This document shows, piece by piece, positions 17,910 through 28,104 of a stretch of DNA of 64,000 nucleotides. This DNA comes from Bacteroidota bacterium (GTDB lineage: Bacteria > Bacteroidota > Bacteroidia > Bacteroidales > WCHB1-69), in contig JAKIZI010000002.1 in assembly GCA_022708105.1 (NCBI GenBank), positions 20,022 through 84,021 of the forward strand, given 5' to 3'. The translations under genes and the position numbers were made by a program. Each line of letters begins with the position of its first letter. Position 1 is the stretch's first letter. The notes under the pieces are model-generated. The model ran no database searches, was not told the DNA's origin, and saw only the letters and a program-made list of their open reading frames with translations.

Positions 17910-19217
17910 ATGAGTTCATTTATTTTAGAAGGCGGTACTGCATTACACGGGGAAATTACACCCCAAGGAGCTAAAAATGAGGCATTGCAAGTGCTATGTG
18001 CCGTGTTACTGACGAAAGATCCTGTTGTCATTTCAAATGTGCCTGCAATTTTAGATGTACAACGATTGATTTCAATTCTCGCTTCAATGGGCGTTGAGGT
18101 TACGAAAATAGATGAGCATACCTACCGATTTCAAGCGGATAAAATAGATTTTGATTATTTGCAAACTCAAGAGTTTATTAATACCTCTGCTTCGATTCGG
18201 GCTTCTATTATGTTATTGGGTCCATTGTTAGGAAGATTTGGTAAAGCATATACCTCAAAGCCCGGTGGTGATAAGATTGGCAGACGTCCTCTGACAACCC
18301 ACTTTGAGGGATTTTCCCAACTTGGGGCGATACTCAAACAACCGAATCACTATATGTTTGAATTGTCCGCTAACCCGCTTCGGGGAACTTATATTCTTCT
18401 GAATGAAGCTTCTGTTACCGGGACCGCAAATATTGTGATGGCGGCCGTGCTCGCAAAGGGAGAAACCACGATCTTTAATGCCGCTTGTGAACCATACGTA
18501 ACTCAATTATGTAAAATGCTCAACAGCATGGGAGCTGATATTTCAGGCATTGGTTCAAATTTGTTGACCATTAAAGGTGTTGAAGAATTATCGGGCTGTG
18601 AGCACAAAATCCTGCCCGATATGATTGAAATTGGTAGTTTTATAGGAATGGCTGCCATTACCCGCTCCGAAATAACAATCCGGAATTGCGCTTTTGACCA
18701 ACTTGGTATTATTCCGTACATCTTTTCTAAATTGGGTGTTCGGTTAGAACGGCAAGGAGACGATATTTATATTCCGAAACATGAAATGTATGAAATTGAT
18801 ACCAATATGGATGGTTCCATCCTAACCATTTACGATGCTCCATGGCCGGGATTTACTCCGGACTTAATAAGTATCGCATTGGTTACGGCAATTCAAGCCA
18901 AAGGAAGTGTTTTGATACATCAAAAAATGTTTGAAAGCCGACTCTTTTTTGTCGATAAACTTCAAGAAATGGGAGCTCAAATTATTTTATGTGACCCGCA
19001 TCGAGCAACGGTTATAGGACTTGATCGCAAATATAATTTGAGAGGAACGACCATGGCTTCTCCCGATATCCGTGCAGGAGTAGCCCTTCTGATCGCAGCA
19101 CTTTCCGCCGAAGGGGTCAGTAGAATTCAAAATGTGGAACAAATAGACCGCGGTTACGAAAATCTTGTACAACGATTGAACCAACTCGGCGCCAACATTG
19201 AAAGAGTAGTAGGGTAA
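17910..19217 (+). CDS. murA: UDP-N-acetylglucosamine 1-carboxyvinyltransferase MurA (Asp in place of catalytic Cys)
   Basis: First committed step of peptidoglycan synthesis, transferring enolpyruvyl from PEP to UDP-GlcNAc. The 435-residue protein has the EPSP-synthase-like double-domain layout: PQGAKNEALQVLCAVLL with the conserved KN pair near the N-terminus, PGGDKIGRRPLTTH in the active loop, and SPDIRAGVALLIAALSAEG near the C-terminus. The loop residue equivalent to E. coli Cys115 is Asp121. Cys-to-Asp enzymes are known in other bacteria to be active and insensitive to fosfomycin. Downstream genes (19254, 19790) probably belong to the same transcript. Confidence 0.96.
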   Translation: MSSFILEGGTALHGEITPQGAKNEALQVLCAVLLTKDPVVISNVPAILDVQRLISILASMGVEVTKIDEHTYRFQADKIDFDYLQTQEFINTSASIRASIMLLGPLLGRFGKAYTSKPGGDKIGRRPLTTHFEGFSQLGAILKQPNHYMFELSANPLRGTYILLNEASVTGTANIVMAAVLAKGETTIFNAACEPYVTQLCKMLNSMGADISGIGSNLLTIKGVEELSGCEHKILPDMIEIGSFIGMAAITRSEITIRNCAFDQLGIIPYIFSKLGVRLERQGDDIYIPKHEMYEIDTNMDGSILTIYDAPWPGFTPDLISIALVTAIQAKGSVLIHQKMFESRLFFVDKLQEMGAQIILCDPHRATVIGLDRKYNLRGTTMASPDIRAGVALLIAALSAEGVSRIQNVEQIDRGYENLVQRLNQLGANIERVVG

Positions 19218-19253
19218 GTCTGCAGAATTGGAATTTTTAAAAATGTAAATAGT

Positions 19254-19793
19254 ATGAATATAAAATTGTCAGTGGGGATTTTGATTTTAATGAGTTTTAT
19301 GTTTTATGCTTGTAACTCATCTGAATCAGGAAAAGATGCCGATAAATACTGCGATTCTGTAATTGTTATCCAAAATCGTGCTATTACACAATTAGACAGT
19401 TTTTTCCAGTCTACACGTTATAGAAATTATTCTACAACAGAGTTTTATAAAAAAGCTCAAGACGAAACTATCCGACAAATAGAAGCACTTAAAAAATTGG
19501 GAAATTTTCATGAAGATAACACTTTACATATAGCATTATTGCATGTTTTAACAGTGACGGATCAGATGCTTAAGGAAGAAGGAAAAACTATTCTTGAATT
19601 AGATGAACAGCTGCTCATAAAATATGATAAACAGAAAGTTGATCAATTGGATAGCATTGAAAATAGTGCAATTTTGAAAATTCAAGCCGCCCAGTTGTTT
19701 TTCGATTCGGTACAAGTACAGTTTTTAACTCAATACGGATTCGATGTGGTGGCTGACTCAACTCAATATACAGTAAAACCTGATTTGGAATGA
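19254..19793 (+). CDS. Putative lipoprotein of unknown function
   Basis: A 179-residue protein with signal ILILMSFMFYAC (Cys20 as likely lipid anchor) followed by a Ser/Gly/Asp linker and a mainly helical, charged domain. I do not recognise the family. Residues 30-130 look like amphipathic helices (YCDSVIVIQNRAITQLDSFF; IRQIEALKKLGNFHED). Its stop overlaps the start of the PHP phosphatase gene by four bases (ATGA), which implies translational coupling; a shared role is not evident. Confidence 0.65.
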   Translation: MNIKLSVGILILMSFMFYACNSSESGKDADKYCDSVIVIQNRAITQLDSFFQSTRYRNYSTTEFYKKAQDETIRQIEALKKLGNFHEDNTLHIALLHVLTVTDQMLKEEGKTILELDEQLLIKYDKQKVDQLDSIENSAILKIQAAQLFFDSVQVQFLTQYGFDVVADSTQYTVKPDLE

Positions 19794-20629
19794 AATGTAA
19801 TTATCATACACACTCCACCTATTGTGATGGTAAAGAACCCATGGCTCTATTTGTCAGGAAAGCTACCGAACTTCAATTCGATCACTTGGGCTTTTCGTCC
19901 CATGCCCCTATAGATTTTAGAAATGATTTTGCTATTCGGGAAAACCATATCCCAACTTATATTCAAGAAATTGAAGATCTTAAATTGCAATTTCCTTCGG
20001 TCCAATTGTTTAAAGCACTTGAATGTGATTTTATTCCCGGAATTTCTAAGCCCTTTTCCTACTTTAAAGATAAATATTACTTGGATTATATCATCGGAGG
20101 AGTTCATTTAGTTGGAAATAATTTAATGGAAGAACTCTGGTTTATAGATGGTTCTAAAAGAGAAATCTATGATTCGGGATTGGAAAAATTCTTTAAGGGG
20201 GATATTAAAAAAGCAGTAACCGCCTTTTGGGAACAAACTTTTGAAATGATTGAAGTTGAAAAATTCGATATTATTGCTCATTTGGATAAAATTAAAATGC
20301 ATAATCAAAATCGATTTTTTTCAGAAGAGGAATCTTGGTATCGGGATCTCGTTTTTCATGCCCTATCTTTAATTAAGAAAAATAATATTATTGTTGAAAT
20401 TAATTCCAGGGGGTTGTATAAAGGGCGTTGTGATTCTTTTTATCCATCCTCATTCGTGATAGAAAAAGCAGTGCAAATGGAGATTCCCTTTCTTATTAGC
20501 AGTGATGCACATCTTTCTTCTGAATTGCCGCTTTATTATGAAGAAGCTGTCGAAGAATTAATCAAATGCGGAGTAAAATCTCTTATGGGCTTTCATGATG
20601 GAGTGTGGAGCGCTTATGATATATGTTGA
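19790..20629 (+). CDS. PHP-domain phosphatase, histidinol-phosphatase-like
   Basis: A 279-residue PHP-superfamily metallohydrolase. Metal-binding motifs in order: YHTHSTYCDG (His6, His8), GFSSHAP, ALECDF, GGVHLVG, IIAHLDKIKM, VEINSRGLYKGR and ISSDAHLSSE at the C-terminus. The order and length match HisK/HisJ-type histidinol phosphate phosphatases, but no other histidine genes are nearby, so another phosphoester substrate is possible. It is translationally coupled to the upstream lipoprotein. PBP1A follows from its own promoter. Confidence 0.82.
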   Translation: MKCNYHTHSTYCDGKEPMALFVRKATELQFDHLGFSSHAPIDFRNDFAIRENHIPTYIQEIEDLKLQFPSVQLFKALECDFIPGISKPFSYFKDKYYLDYIIGGVHLVGNNLMEELWFIDGSKREIYDSGLEKFFKGDIKKAVTAFWEQTFEMIEVEKFDIIAHLDKIKMHNQNRFFSEEESWYRDLVFHALSLIKKNNIIVEINSRGLYKGRCDSFYPSSFVIEKAVQMEIPFLISSDAHLSSELPLYYEEAVEELIKCGVKSLMGFHDGVWSAYDIC

Positions 20630-20657
20630 TTCTTTATTAAAAAAATATATATTTTTG
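20626..20657 (+). promoter_or_regulatory. Promoter of the PBP1A gene
   Basis: TTG (20626-20628), 21 nt, then TATTTTTG (20650-20657), matching the Bacteroidota pattern. It lies 46 nt before the ATG at 20704 and overlaps the stop of the preceding gene. Confidence 0.6.
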
Positions 20658-20703
20658 CAGAAAACGTAATTTTTGATTCTTTATATTCTTAAAATAATAG
20701 AAA

Positions 20704-23019
20704 ATGATGAATAAATACGGAAGCCGTGTTTCAAACAAAAGCAGAGGCAAAACAGAACGCTCTAAATGGATTAAACCTTTCTGGATCTGTTATTCTGTAA
20801 TATTTTCGATTCTTTTTTTGATTTTCTTCCTCATTGCACAAGGTTGGTTGGGGTTTATGCCTTCGTTTGAGGATCTCGAAAATCCGAAAACTAATCTGGC
20901 AACGGAAGTATACTCTGAAGATGGAGAATTATTGGGAAAATATTACATTGAAAACAGATCTAACTGCAAATATTCGGAATTGTCTCCCAATCTGATTCAA
21001 GCACTCATTGCAACCGAAGATGTGCGTTTTTACACACATTCCGGGGTTGATGCACGTGCATTGGTTCGTGTTATGGGTGGATTGATGACCTTCAGTCATA
21101 AAGGAGGCGGAAGTACTATTTCACAACAATTAGCCAAAAATCTCTTTCCCCGTGACCCTAATGCCGGCCTCGGTAAATTAATTATAACAAAATTAAAAGA
21201 ATGGGTAGTGGCTATTCGATTGGAACGAAGTTATTCCAAAAATGAAATCCTTGCCATGTATTTTAATACGGTGGATTTTGGGAGCAACTCACTGGGAATA
21301 AAATCTGCAGCAGCAACCTATTTCGACAAAATCCCTGCCAATCTTTCTGTTGAAGAGTCCGCTTTGCTTGTGGGAATGTTGAAAGCACCGACGAGGTATA
21401 ACCCCCGCAGGAATCCGGAAAATGCTATTAATCGAAGAAATACGGTTCTGAACCAAATGAAAAAGTACGATTTTATTACGGAACCGGTTTATGACTCCAT
21501 CAAAGCAATGCCCATTGATATTTCTAAATTTTCCACCCAAACTCATATCTCCGGAAAAGCTACTTATTTTAGAGAATATCTTAGATTGTATCTGAATAAT
21601 TGGTGTAAGAACAATCCGAAAGAAGACGGAACATTGTATGATATTTATAAAGATGGATTGAAAATTTATACGACTATTAATTCTAAAATGCAAAAATACG
21701 CTGAAGAGGCAGTATTTGAACATGTATGCGAGTATTTGCAACCAATGTTTTTTGACCATTGGAAAGGACGTAAAAATGCACCTTTCTTCAGAATCTCCGA
21801 GGAGGAAACGGAACAGATTTTAGTCTCTGCCATGCGCCGTTCAGACCGTTATGAAATGATGAAAGCGGCCGGCCGTAGCGAAAAGGAGATCAGACAAGCA
21901 TTCGACAAACCTGTAAAAATGAAAGTTTTCTCATGGAAAGGAATGAAAGATACCGTGATGACTCCAATGGATTCAATTCGTTATATGAAGTCTTTTTTGC
22001 ATTGTGGTCTTATGGCGATGGATGTTAATACAGGCTATGTAAAAGCTTATGTAGGAGGTGTTAATTATAGATATTTTCAATTTGATCATGTGAAGCTGTC
22101 TAAACGTCAAGTGGGTTCGACATTCAAACCTTATGTCTATACGGTTGCCATGCAAAACGGAGAGTATGATCCATGTACTTTAGTTCCTAATGTGCCGGTT
22201 ACATTCTCTCCCGGTGATTGGGGGGTTATTGCTTCTTGGACTCCCCGAAATTCCGGTGATCATAAAGAGGGACAAATGCTTCCTTTGAAAGAAGCTCTTG
22301 CCCACTCACTTAATCAGGTGTCCGCTTTTCTAATGAAACAATACGGACCGCAGTCGGTGATTCAACTGGTACGGGCAATGGGGATGACTAGTGAAATTCC
22401 CGAAGTGCCGGCAATATGTCTTGGCGCATGCGAACTTACATTATACGAACAAGTGGGTGCCATTAATTGCTTTCCCAACCAAGGAGTCTATGTGGAACCT
22501 ACTTTTATTACTAAAATTTGCGATAAGGAGGGAAATGTGATTAAAAGTTTTACTCCGAAGACAAATGAAGCGATTGATCAGATTACCGCTTTTAAAACGG
22601 TTCGGTTGATGCAAGGAGTAGTGGATTATGGAACCGGATGGAGTTTGCGCGGGAATAAATACCAACTCTCATTTCCGCTCGGCGGTAAAACCGGAACTAC
22701 CGATAACCAATCCGATGGTTGGTTTGTGGGATATACTCCGGTGCTGACTTGTGGTGTCTGGGTCGGCTGCGAAGACAGAGCCGCTCACTTCCGTTCCATT
22801 TCATTAGGACAGGGAGCACGTACTGCCCTCCCCGTGTTTGCCCTTTTTATGAAAAAATGCTACAACGATAAAGATTTACCGTATAGTAAAATGTTGGAAA
22901 ATCCCGAAAAGTATCCTGGGATGCATTTTCAGGTTCCCCAGGCATTTACCGGAGACCCTGCTACCGGTTGCGAAAACAAAGAACAAAAACAGCAACAAAA
23001 GAAACCCGATTTTGATTAA
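20704..23019 (+). CDS. mrcA: Bifunctional penicillin-binding protein 1A (glycosyltransferase/transpeptidase)
   Basis: Polymerises and crosslinks peptidoglycan at the inner membrane. The 771-residue protein has one N-terminal membrane anchor ([14 protein letters not shown], about residues 34-50). A GT51 domain follows with [43 protein letters not shown] and [11 protein letters not shown]. The transpeptidase domain has Ser472 in GSTFKPY, SLN in AHSLNQVSA, and KTGTTDN. The C-terminal tail ends in a Gln/Lys-rich stretch. All catalytic motifs are intact and the length is usual for PBP1A in this phylum. The symbol follows E. coli practice for PBP1A. The glycosyltransferase gene follows after 17 nt. 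Confidence 0.95.
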   Translation: MMNKYGSRVSNKSRGKTERSKWIKPFWICYSVIFSILFLIFFLIAQGWLGFMPSFEDLENPKTNLATEVYSEDGELLGKYYIENRSNCKYSELSPNLIQALIATEDVRFYTHSGVDARALVRVMGGLMTFSHKGGGSTISQQLAKNLFPRDPNAGLGKLIITKLKEWVVAIRLERSYSKNEILAMYFNTVDFGSNSLGIKSAAATYFDKIPANLSVEESALLVGMLKAPTRYNPRRNPENAINRRNTVLNQMKKYDFITEPVYDSIKAMPIDISKFSTQTHISGKATYFREYLRLYLNNWCKNNPKEDGTLYDIYKDGLKIYTTINSKMQKYAEEAVFEHVCEYLQPMFFDHWKGRKNAPFFRISEEETEQILVSAMRRSDRYEMMKAAGRSEKEIRQAFDKPVKMKVFSWKGMKDTVMTPMDSIRYMKSFLHCGLMAMDVNTGYVKAYVGGVNYRYFQFDHVKLSKRQVGSTFKPYVYTVAMQNGEYDPCTLVPNVPVTFSPGDWGVIASWTPRNSGDHKEGQMLPLKEALAHSLNQVSAFLMKQYGPQSVIQLVRAMGMTSEIPEVPAICLGACELTLYEQVGAINCFPNQGVYVEPTFITKICDKEGNVIKSFTPKTNEAIDQITAFKTVRLMQGVVDYGTGWSLRGNKYQLSFPLGGKTGTTDNQSDGWFVGYTPVLTCGVWVGCEDRAAHFRSISLGQGARTALPVFALFMKKCYNDKDLPYSKMLENPEKYPGMHFQVPQAFTGDPATGCENKEQKQQQKKPDFD

Positions 23020-23036
23020 TCATTTTTTACAATCCC

Positions 23037-23762
23037 ATGAAATTATCTATTGTTATTCCGGTTTATAATGAAGAAAAAACGATCCACCTGATTCTTGATA
23101 AAATTTTGGCAGTGAAGTTGATTGCAGATTTTAAGAAAGAAATTATTCTAGTGAACGATTGTTCCAAAGATAGCTCCCAACAAGCTATTGAACGCTATAT
23201 CCAAGAACATCCCGAAGTGGAAATGAAGTATTTTGCTCAACCTTATAATATGGGAAAAGGGGCAGCACTCCACCGCGGATTTGATGAAGCTTCCGGTGAT
23301 TATATTATTGTGCAGGATGCCGACCTGGAATATGACCCTCAAGAATATAACCTACTTCTTAAACCCGTTGTGGATGGCTTCGCTGATGTGGTTTACGGCT
23401 CCAGATTTATGGGCGGGAAACCACATAGAATTCTCTTTTTCTGGCACTCCATTGGGAATAGATTTTTAACCAGATTATCTAATATGTTTACCAACCTGAA
23501 TCTCTCGGATATGGAAACATGTTACAAACTCTTCCGTGCCGATATTATTAAGTCTATATATTTTATTGAAAACAGATTCGGCTTCGAACCCGAAGTAACC
23601 GCCAAAATTGCCCGTTTTAAAAATATTCGCATCTACGAAGTTGGGATCTCCTATTATGGAAGAACCTACGAAGAAGGAAAGAAAATAGGATGGAAAGATG
23701 GTTTTAGGGCTATTTATTCTATTTTGAAGTATAATATCTTTTCCCGCAGATACTTGAAATAA
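23037..23762 (+). CDS. Family 2 glycosyltransferase (dolichol-phosphate mannosyltransferase-like)
   Basis: A 241-residue GT-A enzyme: [21 protein letters not shown] at the N-terminus, [28 protein letters not shown], the metal-binding QDADLEYDP, and [21 protein letters not shown] and [11 protein letters not shown] are typical of DPMS-like polyprenyl-phosphate sugar transferases. It has no obvious membrane segment of its own. It probably transfers a sugar to undecaprenyl phosphate; the acceptor is unknown. It follows the PBP1A gene closely and is likely cotranscribed. Confidence 0.87.
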   Translation: MKLSIVIPVYNEEKTIHLILDKILAVKLIADFKKEIILVNDCSKDSSQQAIERYIQEHPEVEMKYFAQPYNMGKGAALHRGFDEASGDYIIVQDADLEYDPQEYNLLLKPVVDGFADVVYGSRFMGGKPHRILFFWHSIGNRFLTRLSNMFTNLNLSDMETCYKLFRADIIKSIYFIENRFGFEPEVTAKIARFKNIRIYEVGISYYGRTYEEGKKIGWKDGFRAIYSILKYNIFSRRYLK

Positions 23763-23870
23763 AATATTCTTAATTCAAGAAGCAGATTTACTTTGTATTA
23801 TTGTGTATAATTTTTGAAAAAAATAAAGTTTCCCCATATTTACGGGTAATACTTTCAAAACCTTTTTTTG

Positions 23871-23878
23871 TATCTTTG
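23871..23878 (+). promoter_or_regulatory. -7 box of parC
   Basis: TATCTTTG preceded by a T-run, 73 nt before the ATG at 23952. The same T-run/GTATCTTTGCAAC context recurs before tRNA-Leu at 26761-26777, which supports it as a promoter core. Confidence 0.6.
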
Positions 23879-23951
23879 CAACTTCAAAAAGAGAACCTAA
23901 TTCCTTATTGTCTAAATTTAATACAGACCTTACCCCAAAATTCCCAAAAAC

Positions 23952-26699
23952 ATGGAAGACGAGAAAGATGTTATGGATGAAAAGAATCAAATTGAACCCG
24001 TAACCGGAGGAGAGCCATCGGAAGAATATAATTTACATAAAATTATCCATGTTCAAAGTATGTTTGAGAAGTGGTTTCTGGATTATGCTTCTTATGTGAT
24101 TCTTGACCGTGCGTTGCCTGATGTATTTGACGGACTGAAGCCTGTGCAAAGAAGAATTCTCCATTCGATGGATGAATTGGAAGATGGTCGCTACAATAAG
24201 GTTGCCAATATCGTTGGAAATACTATGAAGTACCATCCCCACGGAGACCGCTCTATCGGGGATGCTATGGTGCAACTCGGCCAAAAAGGTCTACTGATTG
24301 ATACGCAGGGAAATTGGGGAAATATTTTTACCGGCGACCCGAGTGCCGCTCCCCGTTACATAGAAGCACGCCTCACTAAATTTGCCATCGAAGTTGTCTT
24401 TAATCCTAAAGTTACCGATTGGCAATTGTCCTACGACGGCCGAAATAAAGAACCTATTTTATTACCGGTTAAATTTCCGCTTCTCTTAGCCCAAGGCGTT
24501 GAAGGAATTGCAGTGGGATTATCTACCCAAATCTTACCCCACAATTTTTTGGAACTTATTGATGCTTCTATCGCTATTCTGGAAAAAAAAGATTTTGAAC
24601 TCTATCCTGATTTTCCGACAGGTGGCGCTATCGACGTGAGTAAATATAACGACGGTGCCCGCGGAGGAAGAATTAGAAATCGTGCCAAAATTACAATTCT
24701 TGATAAGAAAACTTTGGTGATTACCGAAATTCCTTTCGGCACCAATACTGCGAAGTTAATTAAGGAATCTAAAAAGTCAATTACCAATGCCGTAGAAAAC
24801 GGCAAACTGAAAATTAAGAAAATTGACGACAATACGGCAGAAAGTGTTAAAATTCTTCTTCATTTACAACCCGGTGTTTCTCCCGACCAAACCATTGATG
24901 CCCTTTATGCCTTTACTGACTGTGAACTTTCTTATTCGCCTAATGCTTGCGTTATTCACGACGGAAAACCGGCCTTCCTTTCAGTCAAAGATATTCTTAA
25001 AATTAATACCCGGAATACCGTCAGCATCCTTAAAAGAGAGCTCGAAATACAACTTCGCGAATTGGAAGAACAGTGGCATTGGGTATCCTTAGAGAAGATT
25101 TTCTTTGAACAACGAATTTATAAAGAATTGGAGAAAGATACCGAAACATGGGAAAATCAAATTGTGAATATTGAAAAAGCTTTCGACCCGTATCGAAAAT
25201 TACTCAAAATGGAGATTACTCGCGACATGGTGCTTAAGTTATGTGAAAAACCGGTTCGCAAAATCTCTAAATTCGATATCAAAAAAGCGGAAGAACAACT
25301 TCTCAGCATCGAAACCGATATAGAAGAGATTCGCAACCACCTTGAACATCTTATTGGTTATACGATTCGCTATTTTACAGAACTTAAGAAAAAATACGGG
25401 AAAGGGAAAGAACGTAAAACGGAAATTAAAAATTTCGATACGATTGATGCTACGGCAGTGGCCGTCGCCAATCAAAAATTATATGTCAATAAAAAAGAGG
25501 GCTTCGTAGGAACCAACCTGAAACGTGACGATCAAATTGAGTACGTCTGCGATTGCTCCGATATTGACGAAATTATTGTATTTGGCGAAAATGGAAAGTT
25601 TGTAGTATCGAAAGTATCCGAAAAACAGTTTATTGGCTCCAATATTCTGTATGTTGCTGTCTTTAGAAGAAATGACGACAGAACCATTTATAATATGGTT
25701 TATTCCGACGGTCCCAATGGAAATGCAATGGTCAAAAGATTTGCGGTTGGCGGCGTGACCCGCGATAAAGAATACGACCTGACCAAAGGAAAAAGCGGTT
25801 CCAAAGTGCTCTATTTTACCTCTAACCCCAACGGAGAGGCCGAAAAAATAAAAGTCTTCCTCAAAGCAAAACCGAAGTTGAAAAAACTACAATTCGAATT
25901 CGATTTCAGCTCTATAGCCATCAAAGGAAGAGCGTCGCAAGGAAATATTCTCTCCCGAAATGCAGTAAGAAAAATAGAAATGAGCGAAAAAGGAATCTCG
26001 ACGCTCAGCGCCATACACGTCTATTTCGATAGCACGGTTATGAAACTTAATGTCGAAGAACGGGGAACCCTGCTTGGCTCCTTTAAAAATAATGATAAGA
26101 TTTTATCCGTGTATCAGTCCGGATACTACAGAACAACCGGGTATGATCTCATTACCCATTTTGAGGATAATCTAATCCTGATTCAAAAATATAACCCTCA
26201 AAAAGTTCTGACCGCCATCTATTGGAATAAAAAAGAGGAAAAATACTTTATCAAAAGATTTATCCCCGATTTCTCTGAAAAGATCATCGATTTTCTTCCC
26301 GAAGGGAAAGAATTTCACCTCATTGACGTTTCACTGGATTACCTGCCTCAAATGCAGATTAAATACCAACTGAAAAATCAGAAAGAGCTCTCCGAAGAAA
26401 TTATCTCCGTGGCAGATTATGTTGATGTGATGAGTGTGAAAGCCAAAGGAAAACGCATCAATCAACCAGCCATTAAGAAGGTGAAGTTTGCTGAACCATT
26501 GCCTTATGATGAGCCCGAAGAAATTGATGAAGTTGAAGAAATCGAAGATTTAGACCAAGATAATGAAATATCGGCACCCCAATCTATTGATGAAGAGGTC
26601 GCCAAAGAGATTTTTGAAATCATTGAACCTCGTAAAGAAACTAAAAAACAACGCTCCGAGGAGGATGATTCCGGAGAACAATTAGCCCTCTTCGACTAA
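23952..26699 (+). CDS. parC: DNA topoisomerase IV subunit A (Bacteroidota type)
   Basis: Second type IIA topoisomerase A subunit in the window, 915 residues. Motifs: SYVILDRALPDVFDGLKPVQRRILHSM, KYHPHGDRSIGDAMVQLGQ, and the catalytic Tyr136 in AAPRYIEARL. It lacks gyrase-like sequence after the first 500 residues and has a beta-propeller-like C-terminal part with a long acidic tail (EEIDEVEEIEDLDQDNE) ending in Lys/Arg and EQLALFD. The ALFD ending is a common feature of this Bacteroidota protein. It should decatenate chromosomes together with ParE, which is not adjacent. A start at Met9 (23976) is also possible. Confidence 0.93.
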   Translation: MEDEKDVMDEKNQIEPVTGGEPSEEYNLHKIIHVQSMFEKWFLDYASYVILDRALPDVFDGLKPVQRRILHSMDELEDGRYNKVANIVGNTMKYHPHGDRSIGDAMVQLGQKGLLIDTQGNWGNIFTGDPSAAPRYIEARLTKFAIEVVFNPKVTDWQLSYDGRNKEPILLPVKFPLLLAQGVEGIAVGLSTQILPHNFLELIDASIAILEKKDFELYPDFPTGGAIDVSKYNDGARGGRIRNRAKITILDKKTLVITEIPFGTNTAKLIKESKKSITNAVENGKLKIKKIDDNTAESVKILLHLQPGVSPDQTIDALYAFTDCELSYSPNACVIHDGKPAFLSVKDILKINTRNTVSILKRELEIQLRELEEQWHWVSLEKIFFEQRIYKELEKDTETWENQIVNIEKAFDPYRKLLKMEITRDMVLKLCEKPVRKISKFDIKKAEEQLLSIETDIEEIRNHLEHLIGYTIRYFTELKKKYGKGKERKTEIKNFDTIDATAVAVANQKLYVNKKEGFVGTNLKRDDQIEYVCDCSDIDEIIVFGENGKFVVSKVSEKQFIGSNILYVAVFRRNDDRTIYNMVYSDGPNGNAMVKRFAVGGVTRDKEYDLTKGKSGSKVLYFTSNPNGEAEKIKVFLKAKPKLKKLQFEFDFSSIAIKGRASQGNILSRNAVRKIEMSEKGISTLSAIHVYFDSTVMKLNVEERGTLLGSFKNNDKILSVYQSGYYRTTGYDLITHFEDNLILIQKYNPQKVLTAIYWNKKEEKYFIKRFIPDFSEKIIDFLPEGKEFHLIDVSLDYLPQMQIKYQLKNQKELSEEIISVADYVDVMSVKAKGKRINQPAIKKVKFAEPLPYDEPEEIDEVEEIEDLDQDNEISAPQSIDEEVAKEIFEIIEPRKETKKQRSEEDDSGEQLALFD

Positions 26700-26745
26700 C
26701 CATTATGCTCTTTGATACCTCGTTATGATAGATTCATAATGTGCG

Positions 26746-26774
26746 TTGCTGTGATATTTTTTTTTGTATCTTTG
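26746..26774 (+). promoter_or_regulatory. Promoter of tRNA-Leu
   Basis: TTG (26746-26748), 18 nt, TATCTTTG (26767-26774); the mature tRNA begins 15 nt later. Spacing and sequence match the phylum's promoter model. Confidence 0.75.
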
Positions 26775-26788
26775 CAACCTCAATTTTA

Positions 26789-26875
26789 GCCCGAATGGCG
26801 GAATTGGTAGACGCGCTACATTCAGGGTGTAGTAACCGAACGGTTGTGCAAGTTCGAGTCTTGTTTCGGGCACCA
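26789..26875 (+). tRNA. tRNA-Leu (anticodon CAG)
   Basis: An 87-nt class II tRNA with encoded CCA. The acceptor GCCCGAA pairs with TTCGGGC (26865-26871). The anticodon stem CTACA/TGTAG encloses the loop TTCAGGG, giving anticodon CAG, which reads CUG. A long variable arm (AACCGAACGGTT) and the T loop GTTCGAGTC are present. It stands alone between parC and pgk with its own promoter. Confidence 0.97.
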
Positions 26876-26907
26876 AGCAAATGTTAATTTTTTAAATTGA
26901 ATAAATT

Positions 26908-28104
26908 ATGAAATATATAGATAACGAAAATTTTAAAGGGAAAAAAGTATTAGTTCGCGTCGATTATAATGTTCCGCTCAATGATCTATTTGAAGTAACT
27001 GACGTTACCCGTATCGAAAGAACTAAAAAAACAGTAAGCAAAATTGTCAATGACGGCGGTATTGCCATCTTGATGTCTCATCTCGGCCGTCCCAAAGGAG
27101 AAGCCAACGAAAAGTTCTCTCTCGAGCATATTATCAAACGCTCTTCCGAAGTGTTGGGCAAAAATGTGATTTTTCTCGGTGATGTCCTGAACGATGATGT
27201 TGAAAAGAAAGTCAATGCTCTGAAACCCGGCGATGTCGGACTGCTCGAAAATCTTAGATTCCACAAAGGTGAAGAAAAAGGGGACGTGGAGTTTGCCAAA
27301 GCAATTGCCCGCCTTGGAGATGTATATGTCAATGACGCTTTCGGTACCGCTCATCGTGAACATGCCTCTACTGCCACCATCGTGAAATTTTTCCCCTCCC
27401 AAAGTTATGCCGGATATCTTCTCTATGAAGAAGTTACGAATCTCGAAAAAGTGCTGTCTAATGCAAAATCTCCATTTACTGCAATTATTGGAGGTTCTAA
27501 AGTGTCCACCAAACTGAATATTATATTGAATCTTCTTGATCGCGTAGACAGTCTTATCATCGCAGGTGGAATGAGCTACACTTTCCTCCATTCGTTAGGC
27601 GTTAAAATCGGAAATTCGATTTTTGAACCCGATATGGTGGACATGGCGAAAGAGATTGTTTCCAAAGCACACTTGAAAGGCGTTGACCTCTATTTTCCTA
27701 TCGATAATATTTGTGCCGACAAGTTCTCTGAAGATGCAAATACATACATTACAACCCAGAATCATATTCCCGACGGATGGGAAGGTGTTGATATCGGTCC
27801 ACGAACCATTCAGAAATTTGCCCGAATAATTAAGGATTCTGAAACGATTCTTTGGAATGGCCCCGTAGGTGTGTTCGAAATCGATAAATTTGGATTCGGA
27901 ACTCAATCTATGGCACTTTGCGTTGCCGTTACGACCATGTCCGGTGCCTTTTCATTGATTGGCGGCGGCGACTCCATCGCAGCAGTGAGCAAATACGGAT
28001 TGTCGAACTTTATTTCCTACATCAGTACCGGCGGCGGTGCCATGTTGGAATATCTCGAAGGAATTGAACTCCCCGGAATCAAAGCCTTAAATGATGTCGA
28101 GTAA
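26908..28104 (+). CDS. pgk: Phosphoglycerate kinase
   Basis: Glycolytic enzyme making ATP from 1,3-bisphosphoglycerate. The 398-residue protein has VLVRVDYNVPL (usually RVDFNVP), LMSHLGRPKG, LLENLRFHKGE, VNDAFGTAHREHAST, IIGGSKVSTK, LWNGPVGVFE and GGGDSIAAVSKYG...STGGGAMLEYLEG. Small deviations from consensus (SKVSTK for AKVSDK, MLEYLEG for SLEFLEG) are conservative, and the full length is kept. It begins 33 nt after tRNA-Leu. Its 3' end overlaps the methylase gene by 14 nt. Confidence 0.97.
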   Translation: MKYIDNENFKGKKVLVRVDYNVPLNDLFEVTDVTRIERTKKTVSKIVNDGGIAILMSHLGRPKGEANEKFSLEHIIKRSSEVLGKNVIFLGDVLNDDVEKKVNALKPGDVGLLENLRFHKGEEKGDVEFAKAIARLGDVYVNDAFGTAHREHASTATIVKFFPSQSYAGYLLYEEVTNLEKVLSNAKSPFTAIIGGSKVSTKLNIILNLLDRVDSLIIAGGMSYTFLHSLGVKIGNSIFEPDMVDMAKEIVSKAHLKGVDLYFPIDNICADKFSEDANTYITTQNHIPDGWEGVDIGPRTIQKFARIIKDSETILWNGPVGVFEIDKFGFGTQSMALCVAVTTMSGAFSLIGGGDSIAAVSKYGLSNFISYISTGGGAMLEYLEGIELPGIKALNDVE

